Assembly (NCBI RefSeq): GCF_905404315.1 | Contig: NC_066296.1 | Span: forward strand, 9,548,001 to 9,612,000 | DNA: 64,000 bases | Direction: 5' to 3' | From: Leptidea sinapis | Taxonomy: Eukaryota > Arthropoda > Insecta > Lepidoptera > Pieridae | Part shown: positions 56,640 to 64,000 of the stretch, piece by piece | Layout of the letters: the number at the start of each line of letters is the position of its first letter | Position numbering within the stretch: the first letter of the stretch is position 1 | Made by a program: the position numbers and the translations under genes | The notes under the pieces: generated by a model | The model's input: the letters and a program-made list of their open reading frames with translations, nothing else | Databases searched by the model: none | What the model was told of the DNA's origin: nothing

Positions 56640-57050
56640 AATGTAGTAAGGACGTCGCTTCATTGTGTGTCTTCTACCGCACTTATCACGGGGAGTGTTC
56701 CGAAGAGCTGCTTAACATGATTCCCGCCGCTGAATTCCACCTTCGCACGATACGCCACAAGTTAGGATATCATCCCAACCATCTGGATGGGTGGCGGTCC
56801 TCCACAGCGGTTTACAAGGAGCTTTCTTCCACGTACTACAAAGCTGTGGACTGAGCTTCCTTGTGCGATGTTTCCGGGACGATACGACATGGGTACCTTC
56901 AAAAAAAGCGCGTACACCTTCCTTAAAGGCCAGCAACGCTCTTGTGATTCCTCTGGTGTTGCAAGAGTATGTGGGCGGCGGTGATCACTTAACAACAGGT
57001 GACCCGTACGCTCGTTTATCCTCCTATTCCTTAAAAAAAATGACAGATTT
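56640..57050 (+). pseudogene. J-family LINE, C-terminal fragment
   Basis: Reads CSKDVASLCVFYRTYHGECS, EELLNMIPAAEFHLRTIRHK and LGYHPNHLDGWRSSTAV, then in the next frame RSFLPRTTKLWTELPCAMFP and GRYDMGTFKKSAYTFLKGQQ. The 3' end is the full J tail (CAACAGGTGACCCGTACGCT, CCTCCTATTCC). Truncated further 5' than the 15140 copy, with one shift near 56810. The start adjoins the TAGCTGACCC repeat. Confidence 0.85.
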
Positions 57051-57842
57051 CTGATTAAAATGTTTAAGATTTGTAATAGTATTTATGGCAAGACTATGTA
57101 TATAAAAAGTACACAGTGTTATATATTCTAGTTTAAGTCCAACTTTCCTTCTTATTTCACTTCAAGTGTCCCTTTTAAACCTTCTTTTGTACAATAATAG
57201 AAAGTTATTAGTCTTCTTAAGTTGGCCTTTCTCCGATTCTAGTACCGAACTTATCTCGGCAAATAGCCGGCCGGGGTGACTTCGTCATTTATAGTCGTTC
57301 GAATGCCTATTTGCGCCACATGATATAGATTAAGCAATGATTTTTCATATAAGACTTGAGTTTCAGAGTATTTGTCAGGCCAGTAAATCCAACAGCTAAA
57401 AATAACTTGGAATCAGTACCTACATTATGATCTATGACACTTAATATTTTAATCATGAATCAAAATATATACATATTATGTTATTCTGAAATGGTTTGTT
57501 TAGGTCTTTGTCAAATTCATTTTTTTCTGCGATGTAAGCGAAGTTCACTTTGTACCCTCTAGTTTTATGTGCTAAAATCCTATCGTATATGAAATACAAC
57601 ATGCTTGTTACAAAGACTCTTTGAATTGTAAATATATTATTACCATAATAATTATTATTCTTCTAAATGTCACTAAATACACAATAAAGTTGATAAATTA
57701 TAATTTCATTGTTGTCAGTCCTTGGATCCTCAAATTTACATAATGAGTTGAAAATTCTTTCTTTTGAAGTCGCGATGAGTTGACAAACACAGCTTAAATA
57801 TTTTCTTATGTTCCAAGGACGTATAAATTTGGTAATTTTAAT
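57051..57842. other. No gene seen
   Basis: Nothing recognisable. Confidence 0.5.
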
Positions 57843-58045
57843 ATTTAAATTAAATTTGTAACCAAAATTTATGAACGATGCGGAACTCGAACCCGGATTC
57901 CGTCCGAGCGATCTTAGCAACTCAGCCAACAGTTAGAGTGACGAATGGATTTTAAATCTTGGTATGTCTTGTTCAGCTCTCAGGTGGGTTTTGGTTACAA
58001 ATTTAATTTGTATAATTAATCCCAGAATTGAGGGATATCACTAAT
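57843..58045 (-). mobile_element. tRNA-derived SINE between 21-base inverted repeats
   Basis: On the minus strand box A-like TTGGCTGAGTTGC (57917-57929) precedes box B GGTTCGAGTTCC (57882-57893). The whole is bracketed by a perfect inverted repeat: 57848-57868 and 57989-58009 (core TTTTGGTTACAAATTTAATT). The flank AATTAATCCCAGAATTGAGG is shared with the copy at 21285-21405. Confidence 0.7.
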
Positions 58046-58534
58046 GATAAATTGTTAAATAAAATTATAAAGAAGAACAACATGTTTGAAAATTTTGTTT
58101 AAAATTTAAGTCCACTATATCACTGACGACTAAATAATGAAACATTTTCGAAGAAATTCAAAAACAAAAGAGCAACGGCATTTTTGTTACGACAGTGGAG
58201 TAATTTTAATAGGTAACATATGACGTCTGTCAGTTTTATCTTCATAGTGAGGTGACCTGCTCAATATCGATTAAAGTACATGAATCGATACGGACATGAA
58301 ACATATGTGAATTTTAGAAATCATCAGGCGAATCCCTGTGTCGTCTTTTTTTTTTTAAATTTAAGGAGCAAAATAGGACATGTACATAATTTAACAAAAA
58401 AATGCATTTATTCAGATGAACTATCATAACTTTTATTAGTATCGTCATCTTCATCACTGCTGTCAGCTGTCACTCAGAGATATTATTAATTCATTATCAA
58501 TAATATTGTCTATTCTCACGTTTCGTACAAAATC
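58046..58534. other. No gene; right flank of the transposase
   Basis: Should hold the 3' end of the transposon below, but I could not find inverted ends by eye. Confidence 0.4.
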
Positions 58535-59755
58535 TTGTCAAATTATTTTCTTTGTTTTCTCTACGTCTTTTCTCCAGTCTTCTGTAGTGACTTCTGCACA
58601 CGCAGTTTGAAGCAGCGTCATCATTTTAGCAGTACTGAAGGGTGGTCCAGTATTGTCTCGCGCTGCATGACCCCTTATTTGTGCCCAAATAAGCTCGATG
58701 GCGTTATACTGGCAATGGTAGGGAGGCAATCGAATAACTTCGTATCCATGCTCTTGGGCTAGTTCATAGATTACGTAGCGGAGCTTGGAAGGCTTAGTTG
58801 CTTTTACCAGATTTAACAACTCAACTTTTAATAAATTCGGACTTGCATCCACACCATTTCTTACCAGCCACGAGACAATTTCTCCATTTTTATTTGCTTG
58901 AGTTGGTGGTTTATCAACTTGTAGAGAATGATACGGTGCAATGACTATTATTATTTTCGATGGGTTTTCTAAGCTGACTAGCACCTTCTCGGACCACTCT
59001 TTAAAAACCTCTAAGTTCATTTCCTCATGGTATAATCAGTTGTAGTATTAGAGGCGAACGCGAGGAGGCAGTCTGGAATAAAGCCTTCAGAAGCTGATCC
59101 CGCGTGACATGTAATAAATCAGGCTCCTTTTTCCGATGGAACTTTTCAGGTGGAGGCTGCTGTATCATCAGTCCATGTTCGCGAAACCTCATGATTCGCA
59201 TTCAACCATGTTTCGTCAGTAAACACGACATTATTCCAATGTGTAATTTTATTTACTTGACGTAAGAATGTTACTCTCTTCAAAATAATATCGTATCGTT
59301 CTAGCAGATTTTTCCGCTTGTCCAATTTTTTAAATCGTAAGCCAATCGATTTCAAAACTTTTGATAGAGACGATTTACCGCCAAAGAATAAGCCTGCGTC
59401 TTTTAACGAACTCATTAGCTTTTCCCTTGTAGGATATTCTTTTCTCGAGTAATATCCATAAATGTGGTTGCGAATTGCAGCAGCATCAAAAATTATCAAC
59501 GCCAATAATTTTCTTGTCCCTGTTTCTTTTCTTCGGTGTTCGTAATAATGTAGCCTGATGGTCCATATTTCTCTTTCAGAATTTCTATAACTGTCCTCTT
59601 CCCTATTCCCAATGCTTTGGCAACGCGTTCTCTCGGTTGTGTCAATGGTAAGAGAGGCTCATCGTTAACTGATTCACGTTCAAAATAATTATACAATTTC
59701 AACACTAGTTTGCGAGATTGACTGTGTAGCGCTTTTCCCCGTTTCGACATGGTAA
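58535..59755 (-). pseudogene. DD82E-like (Tc1/mariner-related) transposase, dead
   Basis: Three minus-strand frames in order make one transposase. 59496-59750 has an N-terminal helix-turn-helix (RERVAKALGIGKRTVIEILK). 59146-59505 holds HWNNVVFTDETWLNANHEVS with the first catalytic Asp (about 59216). 58538-59020 holds IVIAPYHSLQVDKPPTQANK, HGYEVIRLPPYHCQYNAIEL and IWAQIRGH with the catalytic Glu (codon 58694-58696). Related proteins have D-N before APYHS; here both are missing. If D is placed there, 82 residues separate it from E, the spacing I recall for the DD82E (Sailor) group. The frames are also broken near 59500 and 59140-59020. Inactive. No intact inverted ends were found. Confidence 0.75.
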
Positions 59756-62269
59756 GACTAATGTTGTTCTTGTTTACTAACCGTTAAGCAATCGGAGTCC
59801 AATTTATATCCAGGTAAACGTAGTCAGTGAGATCAGTCTAATAAAAAAACCGGGTCAGAATAAAAATAACAGAGAGCACACCAAAAACGCATAGTCATTT
59901 CGCACAAGAACAAAAGACTGCCAGCAACCTAAATTGTACCTCATATCAATTATTTAACTATTTAATTATTTTTTGTATTTTTAGACTTAGTTAAAAGAAT
60001 TATAAATATTATATATTATTAATTATTATTATAATCACAACGTGGTTATTAATTTATGATGATTTCGTCATAAGTAACCAATGCGATTTTACTTATTCTA
60101 AGTATTCGATTCTACTTATCAGCTTTCGCTTTTAGAGTAACATCGCTAGTATTTAAAAAGAAAAAAGCTATGTTACGTACGTAATGTTGTAATGACGTTC
60201 AGTTCTTTAGATCAGACATTGTTTATTTATGTTTAGAATGGTTTGTTAGTGAAAGCAAATCGTAAAATTACTCGTATCAATCATTGATATCAAAACAATA
60301 AATATGTAATATTTATTGAAAAAAATTAAGCAATTGTGCAGTTCAGTGCAGTTTATGCCAGCCGTTACAAGGTTACGTTGTTGAATATTGATGAACTGTC
60401 AAATATTACTTATTAAAATGACTCTACTTTAGTTCTAAATAAAATTACCAAAGTCTATCAACTAATGACGTTCTATACATATTGACAATTCACGTCATAA
60501 TACCCGAACCATAATAAAAATCATAATACAAAAACCACACCAAAATATGGCACATGTAACAAATTATACCATACTAAGATTCGAATGCCATATCTATACA
60601 TTTCTGCGTATACAGTTGTTTAAAATATTATCGGTCAATAGGCAGCAATGTAAAAATGTTTTCAGTTTAAGCTGCGTATGTTAAATTTAGAATCCGATTT
60701 GGACAGTGACATCACTGGAGTAGCATTTAGGTATATTTTAAGCTCTGACGAAAAAGAGGGTTACTATAAGTATTACGTTTGTCAGTCTGTCCTTATTTTC
60801 TGATCAAGATCTGTTGAGTCGGGATTTTTTACATTTTTAATCTAAAATCACACATCTTATTTTACAGGCGAAAGTTTGTATGTTTATTAATTGGCTTGAG
60901 TATATATTTTGTTACTCCTTTACGCTCTAAATGGATTTGGATCTAGTAAGTTAAGGTAACAAAAAAACTTTATTCAATTAGGCTTAAACTAAGCGCTCTT
61001 GAATCGTCATTATTTCTTTTAAATTACAGAATGTACCATAATGATGTTCGGAAAATACAGAGCTCGTGAGAAAGACATCCAAGAAATTTATAATTATTAT
61101 TATAAATTTATTTTAATTATATTTTTAAGTTGTTGTAATTCTGTTGTGTGTACCTATTAAATAAATAAATAGATATTTTACAACGGCTGTAATTTACAAA
61201 ATGGAGTTCTGCATCCAATATATGAATCGTGTTTTAATAATATCAAATATTTCATGAAAAGTAATAAAGAATTAACTGTATAAATAAAAATTAAAAAATT
61301 AATGTAATATATTGGATGCATCAACATTTAGACATTAGAGCTTTAATTCATGAATGAGAGAAACAAACACTCAAATATAATATCTTTATTTACATAAAAA
61401 AATTCAGTAAACTGGTAATTAAAATGTTAAGATTCCAGAAATAAATTAATTTTGTATATATTTGTCTTTTAGACTTTAGACTTCTTTTAATATTATTTTT
61501 TATTTGGACATCTTTTCCAGCTTGCAAGCGAAGATCAACATATTATCTTTGTTTGACAATTTTTGTCAAATTATAGATGTGGCTGAATAAATTTATAATA
61601 TATATATATATATATAATATAAATTAGCTTTTACAGATAGATTATACTAGATCATACTAGAGCACTAGTTTATAATTGTTCACGTTCTTGTAAGCCGTTC
61701 ACTTTCAACGTCAATGACTTTCTGTACACAAAAAACAATATTTCTTTTTATTATTCACTGGGCCTTTAAACAAGACCGACTCTTTAGTTTTAATTTCAGA
61801 CTGTGTGCTGATCGCGTCCTTTCACTTGTCTTTTTCTGACAAGCGGGAGAGAAACGGATGTGAATACTTGTCAATAATTGTACTATAATATTTAATATAA
61901 AAAATTTCGTTTTATTAAATTTTTTACGCTTTTTGCAAACCAATTTATTTATATAAATTAAAATAAACTTATACGTGAAAAGTCACACTATCTATCTTTG
62001 CGTGGTTAAAGTATTATTTCAGCAATTTTTATAGCACACTTAGACTTGGTGATTGACACACAGTTGACACACGACTAAGGAGAAAAGTGTGCTTACATTG
62101 TCTTTATGCACACTTTTGCCGTTCCGCTATAAAACAGCAATTGATATGTCCTTGTGTACGGGACAGCGTCATCGCTATCAACACCTAGAAATAAAGTGAC
62201 GTTGGATTGTATTAACTTTTCATCATAGAAAATATATTTTAAATGTTTTTTTTTTTAGTCAAAATTTCG
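59756..62269. other. No gene seen; large AT-rich stretch
   Basis: Contains a TA microsatellite at about 61596-61614 and a 13-base inverted pair TGCATCCAATATA/TATATTGGATGCA at 61213 and 61307. No convincing frame, tRNA or recognised repeat. The 62-residue minus frame at 61755-61943 is Lys/Ser-rich background. Confidence 0.45.
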
Positions 62270-62820
62270 ATTGCTGGAACTTTAGAGCGTGGAGTCCAAC
62301 CAGTTTTTCTTAGTTTCACACGTGGCGGCAGTTATCTTCACATTTATAGACGCTTAGGCGTAAAATACAGTGCAGTTGTAGTCCAGGAGTGTGATTAATT
62401 TGGATGTGGCTCTTTTTCTTTTGGTTTGCGGTTGAGTTAGTTTGGACGAGCGCCCAGATCTCTACGTTGTCCCCAGGTGGTTGTGTTCTCAATTTTACCC
62501 AACAAAATCTGCTCTAAGTTCGTGTTTTGTCCACAATGTATGTTATTAGCTTTATAATGAAAGATAATGACAGTCCATGTGTTAAAGCCGTTCCGACAGA
62601 TTAGTTGCCACATTACGAAAATCATATAATGTCTTCCATGACCACACATATCACGACATTAATCAAAGATTCCACACATTTGGGACTTGCTTAACAGAAG
62701 CATCCAGAAGCGGCCTAATACAACTCAAACACTTGAACAGCTTACTGAAGCTATTATTGAAGAATACGGCAGTAAAAATATTGGAAAGACCATACGAGGC
62801 ATGCTTAGTCGTTTCTAAGG
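62270..62820 (+). pseudogene. Tc1-like transposase relic
   Basis: Pieces read SFTRGGSYLHIYRRLGVKYS and AVVVQECD, a stop, FGCGSFSFG (compare the Tc1 pattern Y-R-R.G.R......E...F.GGS.MVW). Then come MKDNDSPCVKAVPTD (compare QDN..PH.A) and IWDLLNRSIQKRPNTTQTLE, QLTEAIIEEYGSKNIGKTIR and GMLSRF to a stop at about 62818. The last part fits the Tc1 C-terminus. Stops and shifts throughout; inactive. Confidence 0.6.
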
Positions 62821-62821
62821 C

Positions 62822-63018
62822 GGGATCTACTGAGCGTTCTTAGACTTTGCTTAGCATAATCTTTGAGATCGTTTTTATAGTCATTTAACAGCTGAAAATA
62901 TACTGAGCGTAAGCTATGACAGCCCAATGCAAAATTCAAGTTCGCGTATTATCACACTCAGCTTAGTTTTACATGAGTAAAGTCTGAGCAAAGTCTATGT
63001 ACTTATAGATCTCAGCCT
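62822..63018. mobile_element. MITE with imperfect inverted ends
   Basis: The left end has GGGATCTACTGAGCGTTCTT and AGACTTTGCTTAGCAT. The right end read inverted has GAGATCTATAAGTACATAGA and CTTTGCTCAGACTTTACT. Between them TGAGCGTAAGC repeats the theme. No coding frame. The exact limits and target duplication are unclear. It starts directly after the Tc1-like relic. Confidence 0.6.
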
Positions 63019-63179
63019 AGGTCATTAATGACAAATATTTCATCAATATGAGAATATTTTAGTGACGGGCCTTTTTATAATCAATGTACATTTTTATTAA
63101 AATCATTAAGAAAGAATCATTAAGAGAAAAATTTAAAGAAAGTAACATTTTGACTGTTGCTTCTCAATAAATTTTTGAT

Positions 63180-63672
63180 AATGTTCTGTATGTTCATAAG
63201 CACATTGAGGAATTTTCTAGAAACTGTGACATTTATAATGTCAACACGAGGAACAAACATGAACTTGTAATGCCTACTACTCGGTTGGGTCGAGTTAGTA
63301 AGACTTTTGTTGGGCGATGTATATGCTTCTACAATATGATCCCAGAAAATGTACAAAACAAATGTGTTACGAAATTTAAAAGAATTGTTAAAAAACGTTT
63401 GTGTGGGAAAGGTTATTATAGCATAAACGATTTTCTTAATGACACCACGGACTGGGAATAAAGCAAACACCCTCAGGCTCTTTAATTATACATGTTTATT
63501 GTACGATATCACATTGTAATCCATATTTTATATAAAAAAAAGCCCGCTGAGTTTCTTGCGCCCATTCTTCTCAGGTCTGAGGCAGTCTCTTTTGAATGGG
63601 TGGTAGTTTTTGACGTTCAATAAGTGATTTTAAATCCTATTTTGAAAAAAAAAATTGAATTTGAATTTGAAT
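63180..63672 (+). pseudogene. K-family LINE C-terminus and 3' tail
   Basis: The frame reads VNTRNKHELVMPTTRLGRVS, KTFVGRCICFYNMIPENVQN and KCVTKFKRIVKKRLCGKGYY, then SINDFLNDTTDWE and a stop at 63461. The tail (CCCGCTGAGTTTCTTGCGCC, TCTTCTCAGGTCTGAGGCAG) ends in repeated GAATTT at 63651-63672. 5'-truncated, but the frame is open and better preserved than in the copy at 51590-52625. Confidence 0.8.
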
Positions 63673-63894
63673 TTTCTTTTTATCAAAAAAACACAAAATC
63701 AGTTACTTACTAACAATAAAAACATTAAAAGAGAATATTAATAATATTATTTTAAGCCAAATTCTTGTTTATAAATGACTCTGATAATTTTCGACTACAG
63801 TTATCTTTACCCATACGAGCAATACATGGCCGAGCGTCGCAGCTTAGTATGATTGAATCCCCACAAAAATAATGTACTTAACACGCCTAAAGAT
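63673..63894. other. No gene seen
   Basis: Nothing recognisable. Confidence 0.5.
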
Positions 63895-64000
63895 TGATTT
63901 TATAAGAAAGGACAAACGGGTAAGAGGCTCGCGTGGTGGAAAATGGTGAGGCAGCCGCCCTTGGACATCCACAGCACCAAGAGATGAAACTTTGCTCAAA
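63895..64000 (-). mobile_element. J-sister LINE 3' tail, cut by window edge
   Basis: AAAGGACAAACGGGTAAGAG, GAAAATGGTGAGGCAGCCGC and CCTTGGACATCCACAGCACC are the complement of 17590-17670. The coding part would lie beyond the window end. Confidence 0.75.

Noticed and set aside
57880..57930. A tRNA gene on the minus strand
   Set aside because: It lacks a convincing cloverleaf and lies inside a repeated unit also present at 21285-21405.

Overview
The window looks like nuclear DNA of an insect, most likely a moth or butterfly. It is AT-rich, has no operon-like gene packing, and holds one clear host gene in a sea of old transposable elements. The element families (LINE remnants whose 3' ends carry GACCCGTACGCTCGTTT, tRNA-derived SINEs, the TAGCTGACCCGGCAAACG repeat, the TTTTTGAAGTCGGTTAAAAA repeat) are, as I recall them, typical of Lepidoptera. 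No tool was run; all family calls come from reading motifs.

The host gene is a type 1 tyramine (octopamine/tyramine) receptor, a 475-residue GPCR at 26558-27985 (+). Its coding region is one uninterrupted exon. Upstream, a 5' UTR exon (26292-26350), an 81-base intron and the start of the coding exon can be read from good splice sites. The spliced leader holds two overlapping upstream ORFs, one of 52 codons that crosses the splice junction and stops 14 bases before the receptor start.

The rest, by region. 1-5 kb: LINE remnant, LINE 3' end, a 220-base tandem duplication, a (GT)n tract. 5-16 kb: SINE, RTE fragment, several copies of one LINE family (called J here), an unidentified minus-strand ORF near 10 kb, and an inverted repeat around a hammerhead-ribozyme-like motif near 14.4 kb. 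16-25 kb: RTE and J fragments, other LINE ends, SINE-like repeats. 29-36 kb: LINE copies on both strands, one with ORF1 (FP-type C-terminal domain) plus an endonuclease/RT linker region, and a TACGATAAT-rich hAT-like element. 36-38.2 kb: a SINE split by a nested block that includes a 1,355-base near-perfect palindrome. 39-46 kb: Jockey-like and other LINEs, one carrying a perfect 21-base hairpin and one carrying two short J-tail inserts. 46-49 kb: broken piggyBac and mariner transposase genes. 51-57 kb: LINE remnants, a terminal-inverted-repeat element with a perfect 8-base target duplication, another J copy. 57-64 kb: a tRNA-like SINE inside 21-base inverted repeats, a dead transposase with DD82E-like spacing, a Tc1-like remnant, a MITE and two LINE ends.

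No element gene seen here is intact, so the receptor is the only feature likely to act as a functional protein gene. Family labels used below: J (tail as above), T1 (3' tail with GAATGCTGGGAGAGTTTCTT), K (C-terminus NDFLNDTTDWE), C (motif VETLGPW ... AIQRGNAASI), B (GGGACGAGACGAGCAGGTCG) and G (TTTTTGAAGTCGGTTAAAAA). T1 and K tails resemble each other and are probably related.
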